Assembly (NCBI GenBank): GCA_903772945.1
Contig: CAICTM010000486.1
Location: 1-63,764, forward strand
Length of the DNA stretch: 63,764 nucleotides
Direction of reading: 5' to 3'
Source: Seminavis robusta
Lineage: Eukaryota; Bacillariophyta; Bacillariophyceae; Naviculales; Naviculaceae
This document shows positions 29,779 through 40,814 of the stretch, in pieces (within the stretch, counting starts at the first letter, position 1; each line of letters starts with the position of its first letter). The translations under genes were made by a program, and so were the position numbers. The notes beneath the pieces are model-generated. The model saw nothing but the letters and a program-made list of their open reading frames with translations. It did no database searches and had not been told where the DNA came from.

Positions 29779-31089
29779 TTACACAGTCTTGAGCGAATGA
29801 TGATGCAAATGATGATCCTTCCGAATATGATTGGGCAATACAATATCCTTGACGAACCGTTCCAGAATGTACCCCGTCAATCCCCAAATAATTTCCGGTC
29901 CACCGACAAAGATGGGAGCCAAATCTTCCTTTTGTACCCACAAACTATTTTCGAGTAACTTGGAGAGTGGAATGGTGAATACTTTGGCGACTTCATCGGT
30001 ATTGGTTTGTGGATTGTCTGGTACTTCTCCCAAATAACACACCACCGGTGTAACAGCCACTCCGACCAAATGATGGACTTCACCCCAATTGCATCGTAGA
30101 ATGCCCAGCACTTGGACTATACTCATATCGAGCCCCGGTATTTCTTCCTTCATTTCCCGCAAACAGGTCGAGACAATGGTCGTATCATGAATACTACAGA
30201 CCATGCCTCCGGGCAAACAGACTTCATCGGGATGCGCGCGCAAATGCGGCGATCTCTTCTCGAGTAATAGGGATGGCACGCCATTCACCAAACAAAGTGG
30301 AATGACGACTCCAGCGCGTTGGGTATGCGCCGTGGTGACGGTCCGTGGCATGCGCATGAGTGCCTTGCGAATGACTTCCAGTGATCCGGCATCCAAATGA
30401 CGACAGACATCCAGCCGGCGTCGTTGTTTGCGTCTCTGGAGAACATAACGAGGATGAAAATTGGTCAATACTTTTTCCAATTCCTGATAATCGCCAGCTT
30501 CCGCCAATAGCGCGCATTGTTGCAAGACATCTTCTCGATCCCTCAAAGCCGATGCCAAACTGGCAACGGAATAATTCTCCATTAATAGTCGCATGTCAAT
30601 TTTGGGATCTTCGTGCAAGACGCCGTGTTGGGCGGCTCGCATGCGCCCTCCTTGCCATTCTTGTTTTTCAATCCGATCCATGACGTCTTGTGGAATTTGG
30701 ACTGGTTCGGGGGGTTCAAAGGAAATGGTACTATGCATGGTGTTGTCTTGAGTAGAGGCAGTCTTGTTGCCGGTAGAAGATACCTTGGGTGGAAGCGGAC
30801 GTGGGAATTCATCTTCGCTGTAATCGAGATTTTGAGCTTGTTCCTCCAAGTCCGTTTCTGCACCATCTTCTTCCAATTCATCATCATCATCATCATCGCC
30901 GTCGACGAGTGTATTGTGGCTGGTACTGGAGAAATAGTGGACCGGTTGGTAGGTATAGGAGGAACGTGGTGGCTTGGTGGTGGTGGTATTAATGACAATG
31001 GTAGAGCTCCTAACAGCTCCCCTCAACCCATACAACCTCGAGATGACGGCAGTGTTTCTCCCCAAATTGGAGAGTCGTTGGAGCATCAT
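29779..31089 (-). CDS. Nudix hydrolase of the CoA-diphosphatase type, organelle-targeted
   Basis: The 436-residue frame begins MMLQRLSNLGRNTAVISRLYGLRGAVRSS, an Arg-rich amphipathic presequence typical of mitochondria. An acidic linker and a helical region precede the Nudix domain at about residues 260-420. Its LLLEKRSPHLRAHPDEVCLPGG matches the CoA-diphosphatase signature (LLTKRS, LRxHxGQVxFPGG), and the box continues to LREMKEEIPGL. That box has one extra Pro before the Gly compared with REUXEEXGU. The C-terminus has the family's extra strands (VHHLVGVAV, FTIPLSKLLE, IWGLTGYILERFV). Such enzymes cleave CoA or its esters (NUDT7/NUDT8, yeast Pcd1). Substrate is inferred from the signature. 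The ATG at 31089 is the first true ATG; upstream codons are open. Confidence 0.85.
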   Translation of the reverse strand: MMLQRLSNLGRNTAVISRLYGLRGAVRSSTIVINTTTTKPPRSSYTYQPVHYFSSTSHNTLVDGDDDDDDELEEDGAETDLEEQAQNLDYSEDEFPRPLPPKVSSTGNKTASTQDNTMHSTISFEPPEPVQIPQDVMDRIEKQEWQGGRMRAAQHGVLHEDPKIDMRLLMENYSVASLASALRDREDVLQQCALLAEAGDYQELEKVLTNFHPRYVLQRRKQRRRLDVCRHLDAGSLEVIRKALMRMPRTVTTAHTQRAGVVIPLCLVNGVPSLLLEKRSPHLRAHPDEVCLPGGMVCSIHDTTIVSTCLREMKEEIPGLDMSIVQVLGILRCNWGEVHHLVGVAVTPVVCYLGEVPDNPQTNTDEVAKVFTIPLSKLLENSLWVQKEDLAPIFVGGPEIIWGLTGYILERFVKDIVLPNHIRKDHHLHHHSLKTV

Positions 31090-31631
31090 TGTCAACAACT
31101 AACTAAGAAACAGTAACAAATATACTTTTCTAATGCAACAGAAATAGTGCTCTTGACGGAAGCAATCAGAAACAAGAGAATGGGATTGTGATTTCTTGTG
31201 GAGGAGCCAAACTCGAACAATGACGTCCTCCCTTACTACAACTACCGGAACAATGGATGCGTGTCGGTCGCATCATTGCGCCTTCGATTGGTCGGTGACA
31301 GCCATGTTGGGGTGATGTGGGAGTTGTGATGCTTGTGTAGCTGACGCCGACGTCACTTCTCTTTTGACTTCTCTTTGGTTCTTTCAATCGACTAACTGGA
31401 CTCAACAGGGTTAAGGCTTATTTGCCTTCCGTATCAGACACAAGCACGATTTGGAGGCGTTCTGATCTCAATCAACTCGCTGAACCCAGAGATACTGGTA
31501 CAGTCGCAATCAAGGAAAGACGATATCAGACATGACAAGCAACGATCCAAGACACAAGCCAACATTCCTATGACATAGCTACAAAAACAGAACTGAGTTA
31601 ACCTGAAAAGAATAGAAGAATAGAACAAAGA
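31090..31631. promoter_or_regulatory. Intergenic between two divergent genes
   Basis: 542 bp separate the start codons of the CoA-type Nudix gene (minus) and the RBR ligase gene (plus). No supported gene or specific element was found; promoter activity for both is inferred from position. Confidence 0.35.
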
Positions 31632-33321
31632 ATGATGTACGGCAACCGTCGCAAGAGCACTTCCGACGCCGTATTGGCATCCACGGCGGGAGAAGATTCG
31701 TGGAAGACATGGGCGGGACGATCGCAAGGCAGTGAAGGCTTTGAATTTTGGGATCTACTACGAGGTGCCAAACGAAAATTCAATTCCAAATTTGTCTGGT
31801 CCATACCTCCAAGTGGAACGCCGTGTCCCGTCTGCATGACACCGCCTACCGATAAATCCGAATGGCACATTACTTCGGCGTGTGGCCATGCCGTGTGCAA
31901 GGACTGTCTCACGATGTATGCGTCCAGTTTGGTACGAGATCCCGCGCATCACGGACCACTCAAATGTCCCGTGTGTCCACTACCACTGCGACCCAAAGAT
32001 GCCATTATGGCCTTGTCGGGCGACGCCCAATTATTGCAATTGTGGGATCAAAAAATACGAGATGAAGTATTGCGCGCATTGCCGGGTTATCGGCATTGTC
32101 CACACTGCAACAACAACAACAACAACAATACACAAAATGATGACAATGACGATGACGACACACCAACAACCACTACTGGATTGGCAGGAGGAGGCTACGT
32201 GACTCCCGAATGTTTGGCACCCATCAATAAACAACGCGAACAAGAAGCACTGAAATGGCTCAATCATCCCATCATGACACAAAAGGGATTTGCCTATCTC
32301 TGTCTCCTTTACATACTCCTCTACTGCGGACGATTCCATTCCACAGACTTTTTTGTCAACTTGATCAATGTCTCTGTTGTTCCCATGTGGTTTTTAAAAC
32401 GCATTTGGAGATTGGTCAAGCATATCATTGCCCATGAGGCGCGCAAAACACTCTTTGCGCCCATTGCCGTGGAATGTCCGTGTTGTCAACAATCCTTTAT
32501 CCTCAATGCCGAAGCCGAATTGGGAAACAATGTCATTACCGATGAAGCGACACAAAAGTGGATCGGATCCAATACACGGCCGTGTCCCAGTTGTTCCGTG
32601 CCCATTTCCAAAATTGAAGGATGTAATCATATGCAGTGTGCGTACACCCGTTCATTCGTTCATTCATCTATCTATCCAGATAGAGCAATCTCTCACACTT
32701 CTCCGCTTCTTTTTCTTGTTTGCCACAGGCGCCCACTGCCGCGCACGGTTTTGTTGGGCTTGCATGCGGGTGGGATCGGCATGTGCCGCATTCAATTGTC
32801 ATCATGGAGCTCCTTACGGAAATGCTGGCACGGACCAAGGCGAACAATCCACTGCAAATAATGAAGAAGGGGGGATTCTAGATCGGATTGATTCGATTGC
32901 ACGGGAAAGTACACGGTTGGATGGCTCCGATGTCGTTACGTTTTGTGGAATCGCCATGAGCATCGTGGCGCGAGAAAATCCATCCGTCAAGTTGCTGGCA
33001 CGATTTCTAGTCACGACATTTGCCTTGGTGTTTTCCAGTGGAACCGTCACAACCGTGGTCCTGGCATTTGTGGTGGGTGTGGCGATGCGGGATCAAAGAG
33101 TGTGGTTGGCGAATAGAAGAGGGGAGAGGCTCGATCAGGAAGAAGATGAAATAATGGATGGCAGTCACATCAATCGGGCAATCCGACGAGGTTCCGCAGC
33201 CGTCCGAAACTCCATTCGGATGACCACAGGGGAGCTGGCGAACGAACTGTTTGATGTGGATGGTGCTGTGGAACGCGGTCTGGTCGACGAAGCAATTCGG
33301 CGATCCTTAGAGGAGCAATGA
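31632..33321 (+). CDS. RBR-type E3 ubiquitin ligase with membrane helices, two exons
   Basis: Exons 31632-32637 and 32729-33321 (91-bp intron, phase 1) encode 532 residues. RING1 is CPVCMTPP, CGHAVCKDC and CPVC. A middle zinc region has CPHC, an Asn-rich spacer and VECPCCQQSF. RING2 is CPSCSVPISKIEGCNHMQC followed by AHCRARFCWAC, which is only complete after splicing. The Cys of GCNHM is the position of the catalytic Cys in RBR ligases, which take ubiquitin as a thioester. Hydrophobic segments FAYLCLLYILLY and FVNLINVSVVPMWF interrupt the middle, and another (FLVTTFALVFSSGTVTTVVLAFVVG) follows RING2, so it is probably membrane-bound. The last residues DEAIRRSLEEQ look like a ubiquitin-interacting motif. 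The IBR is unusual and broken by the helices. Confidence 0.85.
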
Positions 33322-33699
33322 CAACGAGTAATCACGAGCTATTTCGAATTATTAGACTGTTTGTAGCAAACAGAAAGCCCTTTACTTTAGACTCAAGTTC
33401 CGTTTTGATCTGGCTACATCGGAAACACGTCCAAGATTGAACGATCTATCCTGTCCTCCATGGTCCGACGTGGCCAATCATACTCAAGCGAAAGCACAAA
33501 TTCGGTGTTCACAGAAGTAGAGTGGGCAATTTGGTTTTCCTATTCCAAACTAGGATCTACGAAAGCTTCCACGGACCCATCCACCCCGTGTTTTTTCTTC
33601 TTCACGATGCCTGCTCTGTACCGGTACTCGTGCCATTGGCCAAGGAAAGTACTACCGGTAGTAGGACACAGGATGGATCTTTCTTCAATACAAACGGCA

Positions 33700-34866
33700 T
33701 CAGTGACCTTCAGCATGAGATCCAGGGCAGCCATTCTCTCGCAGCCACTGCATGACACCCCTTTGGTTATGGCGTCTGGCAGCTTCAAAAGACTCTTCAT
33801 TCCATGGACAACCATTTGCGCGCGCCCACTTCAAGAGTTCCAAATGCCCCTTTTTAGCTGCTTCCCGGCATGTTTCTTCATTCCACGGACAACCGTTTTC
33901 ATGAGCCCACTTCAAGAGTTCCAAATGCCCTTTTTTAGCTGCTTCCCGGCATGTCTCTTCATTCCATGGACAACCATTTTCATGAGCCCACTTCAAGATT
34001 TCCAAATGTCCATTTTCAGCTGCTTCCCGGCATGTCTCTTCATTCCATGGACAACCATTTTCATGAGCCCACTTCAAGATTTCAAAGTGCCCATTTTCAG
34101 CAGCTTCCCGACATGTCGCTCCGTTCCATGGACATCCATTTGCATGAGCCCACTTCAACAAGTCTAAATGTCCAAATCTAGCAGCACACCAGCAAATAGC
34201 TTCATCCCATGGATAACCATTTGCACGAGCCCACTTCAAAATTTCCAGATGGCCACCTGTAACAGCCATGATGCATGTCGTCTTAGTCCTAACTGGTCGA
34301 TTGTCACTCCCATTTGCGTGAGCCCACTTGAGAAGCTCAAGATGCCCATTTTGAGCAGCTCCCCAGCATGTCCACACATTCCATGGGCAACCATTTGCAC
34401 GCAACCATTGGAGCATTTCCAACTGGCCGTTTTTTGCCGCTTCTACACATGTCAGCTCATTCCATGAGAATCCTAGTTGCCGTGCCCATTGAATGACAGT
34501 AACATTCCCAACTTTGGCAATGGCAGCACAAACATCATCATGTCTGGGTTGTTTATTTCTGGAATTGTCGCCGAGCCAGAATTCAGCACAGGGCAGGTTA
34601 CAAAATGTGGCACCATGAAGAGTGTCTGTGCTTTCTGCAGAGCGACGGCGAGACATTGGGGTATCCTTCACCTCTCTGGGGTTCTTCTTGAGCTCAATAT
34701 CACAGTACTCTTTGTACATGCGATTGAGCTGCTTGTTGACTGGTCCAATGAAAGCGTACTGTCCAATGCCAGCAAAAGGCAGGATGCCTTGGATCCAAAT
34801 ATCATCTTCAGCCAACAGAAGAGGAGACTCGGTAGTATTAGTAGCTGTACCGGTACCGATATTCAT
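33700..34866 (-). CDS. Ankyrin-repeat protein with NGCPWNE repeats
   Basis: The 388-residue frame starts at the ATG at 34866. The N-terminal part contains ILPFAGIGQYAFIGPVNKQLNRMYKEYC, a helical F-box-like start often seen in this stramenopile class. From about residue 120 to the end there are nine repeats of about 27-29 residues with a pattern like TCREAAENGHLEILKWAHENGCPWNE. This is the algal/giant-virus type of ankyrin repeat, in which GHLE opens the second helix. Four C-terminal repeats are nearly identical at the DNA level (33830-34090), which suggests recent unit duplication. It probably acts by protein binding. A decayed fragment of a similar repeat lies at 56690-57050. Confidence 0.85.
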   Translation of the reverse strand: MNIGTGTATNTTESPLLLAEDDIWIQGILPFAGIGQYAFIGPVNKQLNRMYKEYCDIELKKNPREVKDTPMSRRRSAESTDTLHGATFCNLPCAEFWLGDNSRNKQPRHDDVCAAIAKVGNVTVIQWARQLGFSWNELTCVEAAKNGQLEMLQWLRANGCPWNVWTCWGAAQNGHLELLKWAHANGSDNRPVRTKTTCIMAVTGGHLEILKWARANGYPWDEAICWCAARFGHLDLLKWAHANGCPWNGATCREAAENGHFEILKWAHENGCPWNEETCREAAENGHLEILKWAHENGCPWNEETCREAAKKGHLELLKWAHENGCPWNEETCREAAKKGHLELLKWARANGCPWNEESFEAARRHNQRGVMQWLRENGCPGSHAEGH

Positions 34867-35897
34867 GGTACGGTATGGTTGGCAGCTCCAGTAGCGATAA
34901 CAGCGACAACACGTCAATTGGGTTGTCCCAATCTTCAATTCAATGGTACGTATGTACTGGTTGGAGGGAGGGCCACTACAGTGCTCTGGGTCTCAGCTGG
35001 GGGTGGTCGGGGGTGGTCAATTCGAGACGAGCTACATGTAATGGTTCTATCCGTGTCATCCGGATGTTAGAGCCCATTCGTGTCTTGGCGCCTTTCCCAT
35101 TGCACGGCCAGCCAGCCAGCCAGAGGTGGGTCGGTGGTACCGGCTGCAGGGCAGGATTGGTGGCGTTGGCCTGGGAGTGCTCAAGCATGAGTATCCAGTA
35201 AGCGGGACTATGCACCAGAGATTAATGCATTACACTCCTCCCTCACTCTTAAGCTACATGGGTTTACGATACGGTGCACTCAACTTTTGTTAAGATAACC
35301 TACTAGACACTCATATTTCCCAAACCAGTGAGATAAGCTATGAGTGCCAATGTCTCAAATCCTAAGCTAATACTACTTCTATATGAGGAGTGAGGGAAGC
35401 TAGTATCCACTACCGGTATCTTCCACATCACCATCTACATCCAAGTACTCCATATCCCCATCTTGCTTGGGGTGCTTCTCTACCACCACGTCTTTGGTTT
35501 CATCAATTTTGGATTTGCACATACCAGTATACCTCCAGTACTGGACTAAGAAACAATTCACTAGTAACTTATTGGCAAGGTAGGCATGTAATATTGTATA
35601 CACTGTGTTGAAGTAGGTGTTCTCGGAGTTGTGCGTTGTTAATTCTATCGTTCCCGCATACCAACACTCCTTTTTTAAGTATCTTTCGAGGTTACAGCGA
35701 GACAGCTGTCGGTACAGTACCATTAATTTTCAGACATGCCTGGGTAGTGAAAAGCTCTTTGGCTCGGGAATCTTTTGGCTGTCGATGCCAGAGAATGCAA
35801 TCAGCGAGGACACGAGGACCCCACTATTATCACCAAGAGCAGAAGCTAATACCTCTCCTGTTTTATCCACTTCTTCTTTGCTTTGTTTGACTTGACC
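34867..35897. other. Intergenic, no supported gene
   Basis: About 1 kb. A minus-strand frame at 35400-35723 could be a degraded coding fragment but shows no family I can name. TACCGGTA motifs and a CCAG repeat (near 35101) occur. Confidence 0.4.
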
Positions 35898-36735
35898 ATG
35901 ATCGGACGCGTTGCTTTGGCTTTCGCCTTCTTGGCAGGACTCGCTCAGGGTCAGCAACCCGGCGATGCTGGAGTTGAAGTCGGATCTGAAATCTGCACCT
36001 ACGGATACATTATGGATCAGTTTTGCCTTGTACGTGTTGTCGCTGCTGTTGTGCTTTTCTCTATTTCTATTGATTGCTTGGAGATGGTGCTAACTTGGTC
36101 TTCTCCTGCGATCTTCGTCGTGACTTTGGCTGTGTCATTATTTTCTTGTGGTTACTCGCGCATCAACGACACACTGTGACTGTTGCTGATTTCGACAGGA
36201 TCAAGACTTCTTTATCGACGCCCCAGACCTCAAGCCATTGGTCGTCCCTTTCAATCATTCCCTCCATTGCTTGTTGGATGTCCCACAGTGCATTGAAACC
36301 CCCTTCCATATTCTTCAGGATCCCGCCTCTGAAGGTGCCAATTATACCGATGGCTGGGTGGCCGAAGCCAACGATTTGTTGCTTCAAGAAGGACGGACAC
36401 TGGGATCTGCGACTGTTGGTTGCACAACCTGTACTTCCACTGACGGCGATTTGAAGCAAGGATTTCGCGCCACTGTACGTGGAACCGTCAAGAGTTTGGA
36501 TCCCCCTATTTTGACTGTCACGTCGGTGGATGATTTGGACGCTGGTGAAATGGGATGCATGCCGGATGGTCCTGAAGCGGCTGACCCGGCAGCTTCTTCT
36601 GCTCCTGGAACCACTGATGCTCCGGCAGCTACTACTGATGCTCCGGCAGCTACCGCTGCTCCAAGTGCTGCAGTCTCCCGTAGTGGTGGTGTGGTTGCCA
36701 GTGTGGCCCTCTTGGTCTTTGGAATTATGGTTTAA
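35898..36735 (+). CDS. Cell-surface protein with signal peptide and C-terminal anchor, two exons
   Basis: Exons 35898-36029 and 36199-36735 join in phase 0 to give 222 residues. The signal peptide is MIGRVALAFAFLAGLAQG. The mature domain begins ICTYGYIMDQFCLDQDFFIDAPDLKPL and continues HSLHCLLDVPQCIETPF, ANDLLLQEG, and VGCTTC, with about eight Cys. A stalk follows that is rich in Ala, Pro and Thr, with repeated TDAPAAT. The C-terminus is a hydrophobic helix (GGVVASVALLVFGIMV) ending the protein, typical of a GPI-anchor signal or a single TM. The GYIMDQFC-type domain recurs in algal surface proteins as far as I recall, but its role is unknown. Splice sites are GTACGT and TTCGACAG. Confidence 0.78.
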
Positions 36736-38190
36736 TTTACAAAAGGGAGTTGAGGAGACAGCATCTGGGCGTATGAACATGTGAAATGGTTTGCAGTGGT
36801 GATCGAATGAAAATAATAATTAGCTGTCTGTTTGTTATAACCCCCCGCAGAGGTTCTCGGAGCTCCCACGCGTGGCTTCTGCATTTTGGACGTCTCTCAT
36901 ACAATCTTGGCTACCCATTCCACTTCTGGCTAGCTGCCGGCCGAGGAAAATGGTTGTCTTCCTTTAGTGGATGCTATTGTTGCTCTCTTGCAACCCACAA
37001 TCCACTCCATCGGGTTCATTCTGAAAACGCTCCTACTGATTCGATTCGCCTCACCAGCAGCGAAAGCAGCACTCTTTTTGGTTCGATCTCTCTTTGCACC
37101 GCCGCACGGGTTATATTATGCAAAAGGAAAGCTTCCAAATTCCACCTCGCGAAATGCGGAATACAAGAGGAGCCACAAGTCAGAACCAACCAAAGCTTTG
37201 ATCGGATTCCCAGTTGAGAAGAAACCTTAGAAGAAACCTGACCAGAGAACCGTACAGAATCACGCCAACTAGAACACTGCGTGTCCCACCGACGATAGCT
37301 TACCGTGCAAATTCCATGATTTGAATAGATTGGATTGTCCATCCATGCATGCATGCATCCATGGGATGAACACACATGTACCAGCGCTACTCCAGTTGCC
37401 ATTTCTCAACTGGAGCAACCCAGGAACATGTCTAGTTCATCCCATGGACTCGAGGACTCCCTCGATGTAGGACTTTTTCTTCCTGTTTGTGGACGTTTAT
37501 TTTATTTATTTTGGAATGCCCAAGTGTGCTCGTGCAAATGGATGCCCATGGACTGAAGGTAGAGTTCTTCCATCCAATTCACGGAGAGCCATCGGCACGG
37601 GCACATTTGGGCAAATCAAATCAAATCAAATCAAATAAGCGTCGAGTCGAGTCGAGTCCACCACCACTGAAAGAAGCACAAAATAGAATGTGAAAATAAC
37701 ATTAATGATGATGAGCTCAAGAGAGAAAAAATGGTCACCATGGAATAATGCTGGCACATTCATTATTCACTGCAAGTGTACTAGCCAATACGACCATTCA
37801 CGATGGGGTGAACAGATGTATCTGTACTACATGTACCTGGTACTTACTACGCGAGTACCGCAGCTGCACTTCATAATCAGCCAGCTGGAGGCACTCAGGA
37901 ACATTCATAAGCTTGGTGGAAATCGATTCTTCTCCAGCCCATGGTGAGGATTGTGGAACCTTTATACCTTGACACCGTTCTACCGTACTGTACCACCGGT
38001 ACCGTACCGGTACGGCTGTCGGATTGGGCGGAAAAGATACGGTTTTTGCAGTTCGTGATTCGTAATTCGTGACTCACAACTGTGACCGAAGCCACTCATT
38101 TTGAGGATTGTTCAAAGCAATCGGCAAAGCCAATGATCCAAACGGGACGATCACGGCATTAGCTTCATCGTATTCATTCATTCATTCACG
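36736..38190. other. Gene-poor stretch, no supported gene
   Basis: About 1.45 kb with frames under 145 codons only and no family features. It holds a TGCATGCATGCATCCATGG stretch near 37346 and an AATCA repeat near 37615-37635. It is AT-rich in parts and close to random in codon use. Confidence 0.5.
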
Positions 38191-39714
38191 ATGAAGACTC
38201 TCGAAGACCTCCTGGATGCAGCCGATGCCCTGGCTGCTAGCAGTCAGGAAACTCCTGCCAGACCGGATTTTGCCATTCCCGACGAATTTTTATTGGCAAA
38301 GCAACAACTTTTGGAACAGAAAGAAACCAGTGATGGCAAAGGCACTGGGTGGTTTGCCCGTCAAGACATTCCTGCTGGAAGCCTGTTGATGGCAGCCAAG
38401 CCATTGGCCATGGTCATGTTGTGGCAGGAAGAGGAAGAAGAAGAAGAAAATGAACCAGATGAAATGGAAGAAGAAGACGAGGAGGATGACACTAGTATGA
38501 TGAGAACGGAAAAATCAACACTCAATTCCATGCTGGTGGTGGAATTACTCCAAGCGATCCAGAAAAATCCAGACATATGGAACAATTCACTGAGTACCCT
38601 CTACCCACGCAACGAGGCGGACATGGCCAATTTGCCCATACGAGAATGTGCCAACCCAAAACTTAAATTGCAACAGGAAACACTCCTCCAGCAACTTGCA
38701 ACAGCACAACCACAACTAGCAGCAACATCGGATACTATTGGAAAACGACTCCCCTTGATTGTACGATACAATGTGTTGAGTATCGAGACGTGCCCCGAGC
38801 TCTTATCGCATCCCGGGCCGGGCGGCCATGCCAATTTGGGAGGCGCGGGATTGTACCATTGGCCGTCCTTTTTCAACCACAATTCCGAGCGCCCCACGGT
38901 TGCTCGATGGGCCATTGGAGATGTCATGTGCTTTGTGGCCATTCGAGACATGGAGGCGGGCACGGAAGCCTGTATTAGTTATTTGGAACATGACGTACTC
39001 TGTGAAAGCGCGTATCGAAGGAATCTATTGCTGCAAATGGATTTTCAGGAGGATACAGCCAAAGCCAACAACACTGATGATGCCCAGGAGAATGACGAGG
39101 AAAATGGCCCCGATGCACCCGTTGTTGACTCGGAACTGCAAAATGAGCTCATGGAAACGAATGCCTTTGAACGACTCGATACGATTGAGCAGCTGCTGTT
39201 GCAGGCAAAGGGGATGCCACCGCCGGATGATGATGAAAACGACGACGACGACAATAATAATAATAATGATAAAGCCATGGTGGTGTCAGAAGACGAAGAA
39301 GAAGAATCAGGTGGTGGCTGTTGGTTCCAATGCGACATTCAAAATCTCAACATTCTAAAAGCCATTACACTGGATGGACTGGGTCAAACCACCAAAGCAT
39401 TACAAGTGTGGGAAGAGTGTGTCGAATTTGCCGAGTCCAAGTTACCACCCCTCGATGAAAGCTCGGTGGTGGTGCGCGTACAAGCGGCACTTTGTGCGCT
39501 TCATCTCGGGGACACGAAAACGGCGCAACAACACGCCAACAAGGCTTTAGAAACACATGACAAGCTATTTTTGGGGGGTGGTGCGGCCCGACTGCGGCGA
39601 CGGTTTCGCAAAGACTTGGAGTTGTGTCTGCGAAAACCCAATGGGAAGCAGCAGCAGCAACAATCACCAAAACAAGTTGCGGATATCCTCTGGCCAATCG
39701 CACCAGGTAGATAG
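38191..39714 (+). CDS. SET-domain protein of the SMYD type
   Basis: The single-exon 507-residue frame has an N-terminal SET start (GTGWFARQDIPAGSLLMAAKPLAMV). A long acidic insert and a helical region follow, and then the SET core: GLYHWPSFFNHNSERPTVARWAIGDVMCFVAIRDMEAGTEACISYLE. NHNSERPT matches the NHxxxPN cofactor motif with Thr for Asn, and GTEACISY matches GEExxxxY. A split SET with tetratricopeptide-like helices at the C-terminus (ILKAITLDGLGQTTKALQVWEECVEFAE, LCALHLGDTKTAQQHANKALE) is the SMYD plan, but no MYND zinc finger is seen. These enzymes methylate protein lysines using SAM. Long Asp/Glu/Asn runs (for example 39240-39310) interrupt the fold. Confidence 0.85.
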   Translation: MKTLEDLLDAADALAASSQETPARPDFAIPDEFLLAKQQLLEQKETSDGKGTGWFARQDIPAGSLLMAAKPLAMVMLWQEEEEEEENEPDEMEEEDEEDDTSMMRTEKSTLNSMLVVELLQAIQKNPDIWNNSLSTLYPRNEADMANLPIRECANPKLKLQQETLLQQLATAQPQLAATSDTIGKRLPLIVRYNVLSIETCPELLSHPGPGGHANLGGAGLYHWPSFFNHNSERPTVARWAIGDVMCFVAIRDMEAGTEACISYLEHDVLCESAYRRNLLLQMDFQEDTAKANNTDDAQENDEENGPDAPVVDSELQNELMETNAFERLDTIEQLLLQAKGMPPPDDDENDDDDNNNNNDKAMVVSEDEEEESGGGCWFQCDIQNLNILKAITLDGLGQTTKALQVWEECVEFAESKLPPLDESSVVVRVQAALCALHLGDTKTAQQHANKALETHDKLFLGGGAARLRRRFRKDLELCLRKPNGKQQQQQSPKQVADILWPIAPGR

Positions 39715-39814
39715 TAGTTCTAATTTCTGCAAAGGAAGGACGCCTTCTTGAGCGCATAAAACTGTAACTATAGAACGTCAGGGAAACGTGATAGACATTA
39801 TCGTGCTTAGTTTA

Positions 39815-40757
39815 TTAGGAGGAAGGTTGAAAGGCACGAATGGTCCAATTGATCCGGTCCGATGTGGGGGGATCCATCGTCTTGCGGAACTTGGGGACTT
39901 CATGCTTGTGTGTTTCCTGGCAAGTGCCACCCATCAGGACCATGTCGCCATCCTCTAGCAACAGTTCGATCGGTTCGTCGGATATTATTATGTGGTTGTT
40001 GTTGTTGACTGCCGTCTTTTTCTTGCTCTTTTTGGGCCGCAGTAAAAAGCGTCGAGTTCCTCCCCAAGAGAGGCTCCAAATCGGAAAGGCTGCGTTCAAG
40101 CTTCGTTCATCGTCCGCGTGCAACCCAATGTGGTCATTGGGGGTGTACCAGTTCTGGAGACATCCATTATAAGGGCGCTCTTCTTGTGGTGTGTTGTTTT
40201 TAGCATTGTCCTCCTCGTCAATAAGAAGCAAGCCATTGATGGTATCCAACAAACTCCGAATCACGGTACTTTCTTCAATCGGTCTGGCAGCATTGACATT
40301 GCCACTATACTTGTAGGAGAAGCCCCAGGATTGACTCCAACGCTTCTCCAAGCAACTTTTTCCGTACACTTGAATTTCGTGCCGACTTTGGGGGTGGAGA
40401 TTCCATTCCGCTAGAAAGGCGTCTCGAGAAGGCGTTGGTAACCACCGCTTGACATGAATCACCCAGGATTTTCCATCATGGGTCAGATAGGTTGGCGTTT
40501 GTCCCAATTTTTGACCTAGCATCTCCGCTTGTGGATCCGTTGGCAGAGTGGAGCATCTCCGCTTGTGGATCCGTTGGCAGAGTGGAGGTGTGCTGCTTGG
40601 AATTGGATAGGTCATCATGCAGTACTGGAGGCTCTGGAATTTCGCCAACGGGTGCTGTTCGCAATGTTTTCTTTTTCGGGGTCTCCTTGTTGGAGGGCGA
40701 CCTGGCTGAGGATTGCCGTTTCCTGGGGTTACTACCATCGCTGCTGTTGTTGCTCAT
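39815..40757 (-). CDS. AlkB-type Fe(II)/2-oxoglutarate dioxygenase, frame split by a 34-bp tandem duplication
   Basis: The C-terminal 200 residues are an AlkB domain close to ALKBH2/3. It has QNWYTPNDHIGLHADDE with the His-x-Asp iron ligands, a distal His in ETHKHEVPK, and RINWTIRAF matching RxNxTxR, which binds 2-oxoglutarate. The family removes alkyl groups from nucleic-acid bases. The first ATG (40757) opens a basic, Ser-rich N-terminus that reaches TLPTDPQAEML. A 34-bp direct duplication (40518-40551 and 40552-40585) then shifts it out of frame, to a stop at 40476. A second ATG at 40738 in the other frame reads through into the AlkB domain, giving 307 residues with a different Arg-rich N-terminus. 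The copia element begins 58 bp upstream of the first ATG. Confidence 0.85.
40518..40585. repeat. 34-bp perfect tandem duplication in alkB
   Basis: The unit beginning AGCATCTCCGCTTGTGGATC occurs twice in a row, each 34 bp and identical. 34 is not a multiple of three, so it changes the reading frame of the alkB gene. The identity of the units implies a recent event or an assembly artefact. Confidence 0.95.
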
Positions 40758-40814
40758 TGTGTTATATTCTTTTCTCGTTTGGTTGAATTGTGAGCTCCCA
40801 CCAATGACAACATC

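Noticed and set aside
35400..35723. Possible transposase fragment on the minus strand
   Set aside because: The sequence gave only a vague resemblance to the end of a piggyBac-type protein, with no catalytic residues visible; not enough for a call.
40518..40585. A 34-bp intron in alkB
   Set aside because: The segment is an exact tandem copy of its neighbour and lacks a proper donor and acceptor pair; duplication explains it fully.
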